DNA of 64,000 nucleotides from Candidatus Zipacnadia bacterium (GTDB lineage Bacteria; Armatimonadota; Zipacnadia; Zipacnadales; UBA5352): the NCBI GenBank assembly GCA_029821735.1, contig JALGSU010000020.1, positions 1 to 64,000 of the forward strand. The letters are read 5' to 3'. The notes beneath the pieces were generated by a model. It was not told where the DNA came from. It saw nothing but the letters and a program-made list of their open reading frames with translations, and made no database searches. The translations under genes and the position numbers were made by a program. Below are positions 42,274-50,272 of the stretch, one piece after another. Numbering within the stretch: the stretch's first letter is position 1; each line of letters opens with the position of its first letter.

Positions 42274-43353
42274 TTACGCCTCCGAGAGGCTGGCGAGGCG
42301 CTCCTGGCGCTCGTTCTCGGCGAGGGCATCGATGAGCGGCTGGATTTCGCCCTGCATGACCGCGGGCAGATTGTGCAGCGTCACGCCGACTCGATGGTCA
42401 GTCACGCGGTCCTGCGGGAAGTTGTAGGTGCGCACCTTCTCGGAGCGGTCGCCGCTCTTGACGGCGGCTTTGCGCGCCTTCGCCATCTTCTTCTCCTGCT
42501 CCTGCTGGAGATGCTCGTAGATGCGCGCGCGCAGGACCACGAGAGCCTTCTCTCGGTTCTGCAGCTGCGATCGCTGGTCCTTCGAGGTCGCAACGATGCC
42601 GGTCGGCGTGTGGGTCACGCGCACCGCAGTCTCGTTCTTCTGCATGTGCTGGCCGCCGGGCCCGCCGGCGCGGAAGGTCTCGAACGCGAGGTCGGACTGG
42701 TTGAGCTCGATGTCAACGTCCTGGGCCTCGGGCAGGATCGCGACCGTCGCGGCCGAGGTGTGGATGCGGCCCTGGGACTCGGTGGCGGGAACTCGCTGGA
42801 CCCGGTGAACGCCGGACTCGTGCTTGAGCGCAGCGTATGCGCCCTGACCCTCGACGCGGAAGACGACCTCTTTGTAGCCACCCATGACCCCGTCATTTAC
42901 GGAAAGAACCTCGGTGGTGAAGCCGCGTGAGGTGACATAACCGGTGTACAGCTCGTACAGATCGCCCGCGAAGAGAGCGGCCTCGTCGCCGCCAGTGCCA
43001 GCGCGGATCTCGACAATGACATTGCGGTTACGCATCGGGTCCGGCGGGATGAGCATCAGAAGCAGCCCGTCGTGCATGGCCGCGAGGGCTGCGGCGGCCT
43101 CATCGCGCTCGGCCTCGAGGAACTCGCGCATCTCCGGGTCGTCACCCGAGTCGAGCATGGCCTGGGCATCATCAAGTGTGGTGGTGTGCATGCGGAATTC
43201 GGCGAGCTTCTCCATAGTGGGGACAAGCTCCGAATGGCGCATGGAGAGTTCCCGCAGGCGGTTATGGTCGGTGAGCACCTCAGGTAAGGTGAGCTGGTGC
43301 TCGACCTGCTTGAACTCCTCCTCCATTGTCTCGAGCGCCGGTAGCGGATCCAT
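42274..43353 (-). CDS. prfA: Peptide chain release factor 1
   Basis: A 359-residue class I release factor. The GGQ motif lies in RAGGPGGQHMQKNETAVR, where Gln is the PrmC target. The stop-codon recognition tripeptide PAT occurs in RVPATESQGRIHTSAATVA and identifies RF1 (UAA/UAG) rather than RF2. An acid-rich N-terminal helical domain and GTGGDEAALFAGDLYELYTG are standard. The ATG follows GGAGGCCACGAG. It is first in the prfA-prmC-tsaC group and lies 53 bases after the DUF1385 gene. Confidence 0.96.
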   Translation of the reverse strand: MDPLPALETMEEEFKQVEHQLTLPEVLTDHNRLRELSMRHSELVPTMEKLAEFRMHTTTLDDAQAMLDSGDDPEMREFLEAERDEAAAALAAMHDGLLLMLIPPDPMRNRNVIVEIRAGTGGDEAALFAGDLYELYTGYVTSRGFTTEVLSVNDGVMGGYKEVVFRVEGQGAYAALKHESGVHRVQRVPATESQGRIHTSAATVAILPEAQDVDIELNQSDLAFETFRAGGPGGQHMQKNETAVRVTHTPTGIVATSKDQRSQLQNREKALVVLRARIYEHLQQEQEKKMAKARKAAVKSGDRSEKVRTYNFPQDRVTDHRVGVTLHNLPAVMQGEIQPLIDALAENERQERLASLSEA

Positions 43354-43406
43354 CTCGTGGCCTCCATATGTCGGTCAGCAGCAACGACGCGTACAGCCAG
43401 CCAGGG

Positions 43407-44546
43407 TCACTCGCCGGCGGCAGGGCACGAATCGGTCGCGTCAGCGTGCTCGCCCTGGGCGGCAGCCTCCGCGTCGTCGATCGGCGGTGTCGCGATGATC
43501 TGCCCGGATGAGCCGACGCTGACTTCGGGCGCGGGCTCAAGCTCGGGCGGCAAATCTACCTCGGGCGCAACTGCCGCGAGGGCGTAGATGGCGATCTCGA
43601 CTTGATCGGGCGTGGGCTTGCGCGTGGTCAGGCGCTGAAGCATGAGGCCCGGCCAGGCGAGTGCCCGTGAGAGCAGTCCGTCGCGGTGGCGGCCTGCGTA
43701 GTAGATGACTTCGTAGCCGATGCCCGCAATGATGGGCAAGACGGCAATGCGCAAGACCAGGCGAAGCCACAGCGTCGGCCAGCCCAGGAAGCAGTTGACG
43801 AAGATCTTGACCACGATGACGACCAGCAGGAATGCCGTGCCGCAGCGTGGGTGCAGCGGGCTGGTAGCGGAGGCATTGGCGACCGTCACGGGCAGGCCGG
43901 CCTCGAAGGCGTTGATGGTCTGATGCTCAGCGCCGTGGAACTGGAATACCCGGCGGATCGGCCCCATCAGCGAGATCGCCGACATGTAGCCGAGAATCAG
44001 CACAAGTCGGATAGCGCCCTCAACGAGGTTGCGCAGAATGCTGTCGGCAAGTTGCGGCGTCGCTGCCTCTGGCTGGACGCCCATGACCCAGTCGACAGAC
44101 CAGGCGGGCAGGATCACGAAGAGGCCGATGCCGAGCGCCATCGCGGGGATCATGGTGACCCAGAGCATGGTGCCACCCATGCCGCCACCGGAGGCCTTCT
44201 CCGGCTTGGCGTCGGGTGCTTCGGGAGGGGGTGGGGCGCCGGCGGCGATGTCCTCGGCAGCCTTCTCGGCGGCCGCGCGCTCCTCGTCCTCAATGGCGAC
44301 GTTGCCGGAGAAGGTGAGTGATTCCATACCGAGTGCGAGGGAATCGAGCAGGCCGAAGTTGCCTCGGATGAATGGCCATCGAGCCCATCGCCAACGCTGA
44401 GCGAGGGTGCTGATCTGCTTGCGGCCGACCACCACGGAGCCGTCCATGCGACGCACAGCCGTGGCGTACGCGGTCTTCGAGCGCATCATAACGCCCTCGA
44501 GCACCGCCTGGCCGCCGTAGAAGGGGCACGATTTCGTGGGGACCAC
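43407..44546 (-). CDS. DUF1385 membrane protein (YqhQ type)
   Basis: A 379-residue protein. It opens with YGGQAVLEGVMMRSKTAYA, the DUF1385 signature 'GGQAVIEGVMMR', and contains FHGAEHQTINAFEAGLPVTV and LHPRCGTAFLLVVIVVKIFV, both conserved in the family. About five membrane segments are present. The family has no established biochemical role and often lies beside prfA and rpmE, as here. The start is uncertain: the frame opens with a GTG at 44546 that touches GGAG, too close for a normal site. The terminator of rpmE lies just upstream. Confidence 0.85.
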   Translation of the reverse strand: MVPTKSCPFYGGQAVLEGVMMRSKTAYATAVRRMDGSVVVGRKQISTLAQRWRWARWPFIRGNFGLLDSLALGMESLTFSGNVAIEDEERAAAEKAAEDIAAGAPPPPEAPDAKPEKASGGGMGGTMLWVTMIPAMALGIGLFVILPAWSVDWVMGVQPEAATPQLADSILRNLVEGAIRLVLILGYMSAISLMGPIRRVFQFHGAEHQTINAFEAGLPVTVANASATSPLHPRCGTAFLLVVIVVKIFVNCFLGWPTLWLRLVLRIAVLPIIAGIGYEVIYYAGRHRDGLLSRALAWPGLMLQRLTTRKPTPDQVEIAIYALAAVAPEVDLPPELEPAPEVSVGSSGQIIATPPIDDAEAAAQGEHADATDSCPAAGE

Positions 44547-44550
44547 CTCC

Positions 44551-44588
44551 GAAAAAACGTCAGGCCTCAGCCCCCAAGGGCTGAGGCC
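44551..44588 (-). terminator. Rho-independent terminator after rpmE
   Basis: On the minus strand GGCCTCAGCCC-TTGG-GGGCTGAGGCC forms a perfect 11-base stem. After TGACG it is followed by TTTTTT at 44552-44557. It ends the rpmE transcript and sits only about five bases before the DUF1385 start codon, so DUF1385 expression may depend on read-through or on an internal promoter. Confidence 0.9.
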
Positions 44589-44612
44589 ACCTGAAAGTCA
44601 TGGCTGAGGGAG

Positions 44613-44879
44613 CTACGCCTGCTCGGGCTGGGCCTCTTCGGCCTTGACCTCTTCGGCGCCGTCTTCGGTCTTGTACTTGTCCTGCAGGCCATGGCGGCGA
44701 ATGAAGCGCTCGACGCGACCCTCGGTGTCGATGATCTTCTGCGTGCCAGTGAAGAACGGGTGGCACTTGGAGCAGATTTCGACGCGGATCTCGGGTTTGG
44801 TCGAGTGCGACATGAAGGTCTCGCCACACTGACAGGTGACGGCAGTTTCCATGTAGTTCGGGTGGATATCGGGCTTCAT
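44613..44879 (-). CDS. rpmE: 50S ribosomal protein L31, zinc-binding type
   Basis: An 88-residue L31. MKPDIHPNY at the start is diagnostic, followed by [12 protein letters not shown] and [15 protein letters not shown]. The CxC and CxxC cysteines are those of the zinc-binding (C+) form. Compared with typical L31 (about 66-70 residues), it has an acidic tail ([17 protein letters not shown]). C+ L31 is normally exchanged for a C- paralogue under zinc limitation; none is seen in this window. It has its own promoter and terminator. Confidence 0.95.
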   Translation of the reverse strand: MKPDIHPNYMETAVTCQCGETFMSHSTKPEIRVEICSKCHPFFTGTQKIIDTEGRVERFIRRHGLQDKYKTEDGAEEVKAEEAQPEQA

Positions 44880-44933
44880 CTCAGCATCCTCCGGGCCGCC
44901 TGGTTGCGGCCGACTTCACACTGACAGCGAGCA

Positions 44934-44956
44934 CCCACGACCATGCTTGTCGTGGG
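44934..44956 (-). promoter_or_regulatory. Hairpin in the rpmE leader
   Basis: CCCACGAC and GTCGTGGG pair around CATGCTT in the transcribed leader, just after the predicted transcription start. It could be a site for L31 autoregulation, as in other L31 leaders, or a stability element. No sequence homology to a described L31 leader motif is claimed. Confidence 0.4.
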
Positions 44957-44963
44957 GAACAAA

Positions 44964-44992
44964 AGTATAGCAGAACGTGTGCAGGAAGGCAA
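44964..44992 (-). promoter_or_regulatory. Promoter of rpmE
   Basis: On the minus strand TTGCCT (44987-44992) is 17 bases from TATACT (44964-44969). The arrangement equals that before dnaA and resembles the one before rpsO. Transcription would begin near 44957. Confidence 0.7.
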
Positions 44993-45021
44993 GAGGGTGA
45001 AAGGGGGGTTGCCACGAACCG

Positions 45022-45330
45022 TCAGTCGGCCCTCTTCCGCCGCCGTCGCCACCAGCCAACGCCCAGCAAAGTCAGGGCAGTCAGCGCAGCACTCGCTGGC
45101 TCAGGACTGGGTGACCAGTCTGTGCCGGACCCACTGAACCCTCTGTTGTCGCCGCGAACCACCCACGCGTCCTCGTCAGGCGCTTGGATGGTCTGCAGAC
45201 GGAAGAAGCCTACCGAGGGCACACTTCTGGGGACCCCGTTCCATGTCCAGACGACGCCCGCCCTGCCATCCAGAGCAGTGCCCGCGAAGGCGCCTCCATA
45301 CTCAGCGCCCGTTATGTTGGAGTCCCACAC
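45022..45330 (-). CDS. PEP-CTERM protein, C-terminal part after a frameshift
   Basis: The last 25 residues form a PEP-CTERM sorting signal: SPEPASAALTALTLLGVGWW followed by RRRRK. This is a proline-glutamate-proline-like motif, one membrane helix, and a basic tail, as recognised by exosortase. The sensible protein extends upstream in this frame to about 45475 (GPDGLWDYVYSLSKS, then KKKGPRYWGIGAPLQPD), so the true N-terminal half is in another frame. The protein should be anchored by exosortase and then released or attached to extracellular matrix. Confidence 0.65.
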   Translation of the reverse strand: MWDSNITGAEYGGAFAGTALDGRAGVVWTWNGVPRSVPSVGFFRLQTIQAPDEDAWVVRGDNRGFSGSGTDWSPSPEPASAALTALTLLGVGWWRRRRKRAD

Positions 45331-45578
45331 ACCGGTCCAGTCGGCGGGGCTGAGGATCGCATCGGGCTGGAGGGGAGCCCCGATCCCCCAGTACCGCGGT
45401 CCCTTTTTCTTATTCGATTTGGAGAGGCTGTAGACGTAGTCCCAGAGCCCGTCAGGCCCCGTAGGGGTTGTGATGTCACGCTGTACGTGATGGTTGTCCC
45501 AGCAATCGCGGGGCGCGTTACAAGCCCAGCGATCACGAGGATAGCAGTTGCCAGTATGCCACGATGCAGACGTCGCAT
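45312..45578 (-). CDS. PEP-CTERM protein, N-terminal part before a frameshift
   Basis: Starting at 45578 (MRRLHRG), this gives a signal peptide (GILATAILVIAGLVTRPAIA) and the first strand of the mature protein, GTTITYSVTS. After about 45475 the frame becomes basic and non-coding, while the neighbouring frame carries TTPTGPDGLWDYVYSLSK. Signal peptide and sorting signal therefore belong to one protein of roughly 185 residues split by a shift at about 45470-45480. A ribosome binding site is weak (GGGGCGACAG). Confidence 0.55.
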   Translation of the reverse strand: MRRLHRGILATAILVIAGLVTRPAIAGTTITYSVTSQPLRGLTGSGTTSTASPNRIRKRDRGTGGSGLPSSPMRSSAPPTGPVCGTPT

Positions 45579-45948
45579 TCTGTCGCCCCGTGCCGGCGAG
45601 GAGAGTGGGGGCTGCAATGACGAGGACACTCTAAGACACTGAACGTCACGTGTCAATAGCACTCGCTCCTCATGTTGAGCCAGCATCGCTCATGGGTCAC
45701 AGGTGGCGGATGACAGTGTCGCTGCCGTGTGCAGGAGTTGGGCGGGCGGAGCATGAAGCCTGTCCGCATGACGTTCACCCCGCTGCTGATCGTGTCGATC
45801 CTGCTATGACTAACGCAGGCCAGCGAAATGTGTTGCCGGTCGAAGCGGCAGCCGTGATACGTCCAGCGCTCAACCGTGTCCCTGAAGGCCCACGACCGCC
45901 AGCGACGAACCTACGCGTATCATACCATAGAGCAACCTGGGGGGCGCG
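45579..45948. other. Gene-free region
   Basis: These 370 bases lie between two genes that point away from each other. Open frames here overlap other genes or lack coding character. The end (about 45920-45935) is AT-rich (TATCATACCATAG) and may hold the promoter of the 45949 gene. Confidence 0.4.
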
Positions 45949-46815
45949 ATGCTCAAACTCGAAAGACCCGAAATCACCGGGCAGGCCGCACTTGCCTACA
46001 TCCCTCGCAGCCGCGGCGGGCCTCACCAGGAGGACAGTCTCAGCCGGGCTATCCTCCAGTTTCACACCAAGCCGCAGCTTGACTGGGCGAACCTGTATTC
46101 GCGTCTGCTGCAAGGCGCCATACCCATCGGCGCCGACACGCTGACCTTCCCGCCGCATCTGGGCGACTGGAGCGCGGGACGTACGCTCGCCGACGCCCTC
46201 TCGCGACTGGCAGGCATGCCATGCCGTGAACTGCTCTTCTTCACCGAGCCACACCGCAAAGCCCCGATCACCTGCACGACCGATCTTCAGGGCCGGCGAA
46301 TATGCGTGGTCGACGACATCTGGCGCACAGGCAACAGCCTGGCGAAATCCGCGGACGCCCTCAAAGCCGCGGGCGCGAGCTACGTGTCCTGCCTGACACT
46401 GGCGAAGGTGGTAACGCGAGCGGATCAGGCCACCCACCAGCCCGACAGTGGTGGCGTGGCTCTGGTGAATCTGCGCCAGGGCGTCGACGGTCGGACGAAG
46501 CAGGAGTTCGTGCGCCTGGTGTCGGACATCCCGACGGTCATCGAGGCACACCGCTGGCCGATCTTCCAGCAACTGGCGCGGGTGATTTCGGCGGTGAGCG
46601 CCTACGCCCAGTGGTCCATGGAGAATATCGACGTGGGCGAATCGCTCTATGGTGACCAGCGATTCGGTGACAAGGAGGCGTATCAGGGGTTTGCGGATGC
46701 GCTGATGGAAGCGCTGAGGCAGGCGCCGATGGCGAAAGCGCCGACGAAGCAGGATGAAGAGATGCCCGTGCACGATGAGCTGATCCTGCTCGACGACGAT
46801 GAGGAGTCCGCGTGA
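45949..46815 (+). CDS. Phosphoribosyltransferase-like protein
   Basis: A 288-residue protein with a PRPP-binding loop, RICVVDDIWRTGNSLAKSAD, at about residues 117-136. It fits the 'hydrophobic-DD-x-x-x-TG-S/T' motif of type I phosphoribosyltransferases such as ComF. A hood region could be formed by the preceding FPPHLGDWSAGRTLADALSR. The C-terminal 100 residues are helical and end in an acidic stretch, and they are unlike any PRT I recognise. The substrate is unknown. The gene precedes the leuA T-box region but has its own start; a strong promoter begins 7 bases after its end. Confidence 0.65.
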   Translation: MLKLERPEITGQAALAYIPRSRGGPHQEDSLSRAILQFHTKPQLDWANLYSRLLQGAIPIGADTLTFPPHLGDWSAGRTLADALSRLAGMPCRELLFFTEPHRKAPITCTTDLQGRRICVVDDIWRTGNSLAKSADALKAAGASYVSCLTLAKVVTRADQATHQPDSGGVALVNLRQGVDGRTKQEFVRLVSDIPTVIEAHRWPIFQQLARVISAVSAYAQWSMENIDVGESLYGDQRFGDKEAYQGFADALMEALRQAPMAKAPTKQDEEMPVHDELILLDDDEESA

Positions 46816-46822
46816 GAGGGTC

Positions 46823-46852
46823 TTGACAGGCCAGACAGCCGACCGGTATACT
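46823..46852 (+). promoter_or_regulatory. Promoter of the leuA T-box leader
   Basis: TTGACA at 46823-46828 and TATACT at 46847-46852 with an 18-base spacer. This is the closest match to a housekeeping promoter in the window. It lies immediately upstream of the T-box leader, so the start site should be near 46859. Confidence 0.8.
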
Positions 46853-46859
46853 GCGAGCA

Positions 46860-47200
46860 CAATTCAGGTCACGCAAAGACTGTGAAGGGGAAGAGTACGT
46901 GGGCAGGCGGTCCATCAGAGAGGTCGCCCGGCGGGAGCAATGCTCCCCAGGGCTGTAAGGCGACCGTCCGCTTCCCACCGAAACTGGCCCTCGAGTCGCG
47001 CGCGGAACGGTCCACCGGTCGGTGGACCCAGTAGGTGGCGCCGGAAACTCCCACCGTTACCGGGGAGACGGCATCGTCCCGCACTGCGGGGCCGCGCCGG
47101 ATAAGGTGGACCGCGTAGAGCGGTCAATAAGAGTGGTACCGCGGATCCGATAACCATCGGCCCCCGTCTCTTAATGAGATTGGGGCTTTTCTGTTTAACC
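46860..47200 (+). promoter_or_regulatory. T-box riboswitch upstream of leuA
   Basis: The 3' part carries the conserved T-box element GAGTGGTACCGCGG at 47131-47144. A terminator follows at 47161-47195: CCCCGTCTC pairs with GAGATTGGGG, then CTTTTCTG. Upstream is a long structured leader with a stem I-like fold (GTGGG near the 5' end pairing with CCCAC) and a GTCCACC/GGTGGAC hairpin. T-boxes sense uncharged tRNA and relieve termination. With leuA downstream, leucine tRNA is the likely effector. Candidate specifier codons are CUU in CCGCUUCCC and CUC in CCCUCGAG; I cannot fix which from sequence alone. Confidence 0.88.
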
Positions 47201-47341
47201 GGCTGCCGCGCGACCAGAGGAGGTGACTCGGTGGACGAGAGTGAGCTGTGCCTTACGCATGTTGTGAGTGGCGACGCGCCCGCCGGTCGCCTGCCCGGAC
47301 CAGGTCGCGCCGAACACAGAAGCTGACGAGGAGGAGCGCAA

Positions 47342-48904
47342 ATGGCGCGCAAAATCACGATTTTCGACACCACACTGCGCGACGGTGAGCAATCGCCGGG
47401 CGCGAACATGGATACCACGGCCAAGATTCAGCTCGGGCGGCAACTGGCGCGTCTGAACGTCGACGTGATCGAGGCGGGCTTCCCGATCTCGTCGCCCGAG
47501 GACTTCGACGCCGTAAGCCGGATCGCGCAGGAAGTCAAAGGCCCGGCGATCGCCGGCCTCGCCCGCGCACTGCCCAAGGATGTCGAGCGGTGCTGGGAAG
47601 CGGTCAAGCTCTCCGACAAGCCGCGCATCCACACCTTCATCGGGACCTCGAAGGTGCACGTGGAGCGGCGCTTCAAGAAGACCGAGGCCGAAGTGCTGCA
47701 GATGGCCGTGGACGCCGTGACGCTGGCCTGTTCGCTGTGCGAGGACGTGGAGTTCTCGGCCGAGGACGCCATGCGCACGCGGCTGGAATATCTCCGCGAC
47801 GTGGTCGAGGCGACAATCGCGGCGGGTGCGAAGACCATCAACGTGCCTGACACGGTGGGCTACGCGACGCCGTGGCAGATCCATGACACCATCAAGTACC
47901 TCTTCGAAAACGTGCCCAACATCAACGACGCGACGATCAGCGTGCACTGCCACGATGACCTGGGGATGTCAGTGGCGAACTCGCTGATGTCGGTGAGGGC
48001 CGGTGCGGGCCAGGTGGAATGTACGGTTAATGGTCTGGGCGAGCGAGCCGGGAACGCGTCGCTCGAGGAGATCGTCATGGCCATCCGCACACGCGCGGAT
48101 GAGTTCGACGCCTACACGGAGATCGAGACCACCGAGATCATGAATACCTCGCGGATGGTATCGATGCTGACGGGCTTCGTGGTGCAGCCGAACAAGGCGA
48201 TCGTCGGCGCGAACGCCTTCGCGCATGAGGCGGGCATCCATCAGCACGGGATGATCCAGGACCGGCACACGTATGAGATCATGCTGCCCGAGGACGTCGG
48301 GCTGTCAGACAGTGTCTTCACGCTCGGCCCGCGCTCGGGCAAGCACGGGCTGAAGAAGCGCCTGGAGGACTTGGGGTACGAGGTGCCGGACGATGAGATG
48401 GGCGAGATCTACGAGCGCTTCGTGGCGGTTGCCGACAAGAAGCGCCAGGTCTTCGACGCCGACCTGCATGTGATCATGCGGCAGGCGACCCGGGTGGAGG
48501 CCAGCGAGATCTATCACCTCGAGGAGCTGAAGACCGAGACAGCGACGGGCCAGGACCCCACCGCCGAGGTGACGCTCACCCGCAACGGTGAGACGATCAC
48601 GAAATCGGCGTCAGGGAACGGGCCGGTGAACTCGATCTACCAGGCAATCAGTGCGGCGACCGGGGTCGATGTGGAGCTGTACGACTACACGATCCGCAGC
48701 GTTACGCGAGGCACCGACGCGCTCGGGGAAGTCACCGTGCGGGTCAAGAGCGGCGACGGCGAGACGACCGGCAAAGCCGCGAGCGTGGATGTGCTGGAAG
48801 CCAGCGCGCTGGCCTACCTGAACGCCATCAACAGCCTCTTGCTCACCGCGCGCGCGCATCAGGCACAGGGCGATGAGCCGGAGATCGATCGGCATCCGCT
48901 CTGA
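47342..48904 (+). CDS. leuA: 2-isopropylmalate synthase
   Basis: A 520-residue enzyme of the standard length. FDTTLRDGEQSPGANM at the start is the catalytic HMGL-like motif, VIEAGFPISSPEDFDAV follows, and HCHDDLGMSVANSL carries the metal-binding His residues. HEAGIHQHGM closes the catalytic barrel. The C-terminal third, after about residue 370, is the LeuA dimer domain that binds leucine for feedback inhibition. It condenses acetyl-CoA with 2-oxoisovalerate in leucine synthesis. The start follows GAGGAGGAGCGCAA. A T-box leader upstream suggests control by leucyl-tRNA charging. Confidence 0.95.
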   Translation: MARKITIFDTTLRDGEQSPGANMDTTAKIQLGRQLARLNVDVIEAGFPISSPEDFDAVSRIAQEVKGPAIAGLARALPKDVERCWEAVKLSDKPRIHTFIGTSKVHVERRFKKTEAEVLQMAVDAVTLACSLCEDVEFSAEDAMRTRLEYLRDVVEATIAAGAKTINVPDTVGYATPWQIHDTIKYLFENVPNINDATISVHCHDDLGMSVANSLMSVRAGAGQVECTVNGLGERAGNASLEEIVMAIRTRADEFDAYTEIETTEIMNTSRMVSMLTGFVVQPNKAIVGANAFAHEAGIHQHGMIQDRHTYEIMLPEDVGLSDSVFTLGPRSGKHGLKKRLEDLGYEVPDDEMGEIYERFVAVADKKRQVFDADLHVIMRQATRVEASEIYHLEELKTETATGQDPTAEVTLTRNGETITKSASGNGPVNSIYQAISAATGVDVELYDYTIRSVTRGTDALGEVTVRVKSGDGETTGKAASVDVLEASALAYLNAINSLLLTARAHQAQGDEPEIDRHPL

Positions 48905-48922
48905 GGGTAGAGTCGACCAATG

Positions 48923-48957
48923 AAAACGGCGGGTGGGCCCGGTGGCCCACCCGCCCT
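48923..48957. terminator. Bidirectional terminator between leuA and the URO-D-like gene
   Basis: GGCGGGTGGGCC and GGCCCACCCGCC form a perfect 12-base stem around CGGT. On the minus strand GTTTTCA follows. The two convergent genes end on either side. Confidence 0.75.
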
Positions 48958-48976
48958 TCGTGTACGCGGGCCGATT

Positions 48977-50044
48977 CTACGCCCAGTTCATCGGATACGT
49001 GCCGAACTCGAGCGTCAGGTCGCGGATGTACTCCATCGTCTCGGGTGAGATGTCGGGCGCGACGGAGTGCGTCCCGAGCGCGAAACCGCCCTCGCGACCG
49101 GCCGAGAGTACATGCAAGAAGTGCTCGCGGATCTCGTCACGGTCACCGCGGGGCATGATCACCATGTTGTCCAGACCGCCGAGTAACGCCAGACGATGGC
49201 CATACTTCTCGCGCAGCTTCACGGCGTCCAGGCCGCCGTTGTACTCCACCGGGTTGATCCCATCGAAGCCGAGATCAACGAAGAGATCAAGCAGCGGGCC
49301 GATGTTACCGTCTGAGTGCAGGATGACCTTGTTGGCGCCAGCCGCACGGTAGGCGTCGATCATGTAGGTCCACGCCGGGGCGAGTACGCGTTCGGCGGTC
49401 GCGGGCGAGAACATCGGGCCCTTAGTGGCGGCCATGTCATCGAAGATCCAGATGCCTGTGTCCTGCAACTCCCAGCGGCGAATCTCCTCGACGCCGATCT
49501 GCGCCATGTGCACCGCCGAGCGCATAGCCAGCTCCGCCGCCAGCGCAGGGTCGCCGGCCATGTCCATGAGGAAGTGCTCCTCACCGCGCATGAACGCGGT
49601 CCGGATGTATGGCCCGCCGGTTTTGGCGAAGACGCAGTACCGTTCTTTCCTCTGCTCCATCGTCGCGTCATGGCCTGCGTAGCGCTCCTCGAGCAGCGGC
49701 GAGTCGAAGTCACCGTATACCAGATTGGCCTTGTCATCATACGCGAACGAAAGCTGCTGGAAGAAGTAGCCACCGTCGCGGCGACGCTTGGTCTGGCCCC
49801 AACCGTCGCGCTCGATGATGTAGCCATCCTCCTGGCCGAGTTCGCCAGCCTGCGAGGGGTACGGGGTCTCGTCGCCTACGGCGATGTAGATATCCTCGAG
49901 GAAGTAATCCTCGGCGGTCTGCGTGGCATCGGGATTGGCCTGCTGCCAGGCAGTCTTGAACTCGGGCCAGAGGCCCATGAAGACCGGCACGCGGTCTGGC
50001 TGGCGATAATCGAGCGCAGTCATCACGCGTTCTTTGCTGGTCAT
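48977..50044 (-). CDS. URO-D/MtaA/CmuA-like protein
   Basis: A 355-residue protein of the uroporphyrinogen-decarboxylase superfamily. It begins TSKERVMTALDYRQPDRVPV, the common MtaA/CmuA-type opening, and contains VILHSDGNIGPLLDLFVDLG, FDGINPVEYNGG and FALGTHSVAPDISPETMEYI. The superfamily includes true HemE and cobamide/folate methyltransferases. The His/Cys zinc site of the methyltransferase branch is not obvious, so the activity is undetermined. Many such genes sit near sugar or methyl-group metabolism; here the neighbours give no clue. The start at 50044 follows AAAGGAACG. Confidence 0.75.
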   Translation of the reverse strand: MTSKERVMTALDYRQPDRVPVFMGLWPEFKTAWQQANPDATQTAEDYFLEDIYIAVGDETPYPSQAGELGQEDGYIIERDGWGQTKRRRDGGYFFQQLSFAYDDKANLVYGDFDSPLLEERYAGHDATMEQRKERYCVFAKTGGPYIRTAFMRGEEHFLMDMAGDPALAAELAMRSAVHMAQIGVEEIRRWELQDTGIWIFDDMAATKGPMFSPATAERVLAPAWTYMIDAYRAAGANKVILHSDGNIGPLLDLFVDLGFDGINPVEYNGGLDAVKLREKYGHRLALLGGLDNMVIMPRGDRDEIREHFLHVLSAGREGGFALGTHSVAPDISPETMEYIRDLTLEFGTYPMNWA

Positions 50045-50272
50045 GGCATCGTTCCTTTGGGTCAAGTTGGTCGCTTGGCCCCGCGTAGCAGTGCAAGACG
50101 CGTAGTTCGCCATGCGCGGTCGGGAAGCCTCCCACCATGGGCGCGAGAGGCGCCGCGCGCAAGAGGTCAGCAGAGGCGAGCGGTGAACTGTGCAGGGAAC
50201 CTTTCAGGAGTCGATTCGCTCCAAGAAATGGCGGGGCGAACGGACGATAGCGCGCGGCAACCGGCGGGCTGA

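Noticed and set aside
45775-46860. Minus-strand ORF (361 codons)
   Set aside because: It is antisense to the phosphoribosyltransferase-like gene and its neighbourhood; no motif.
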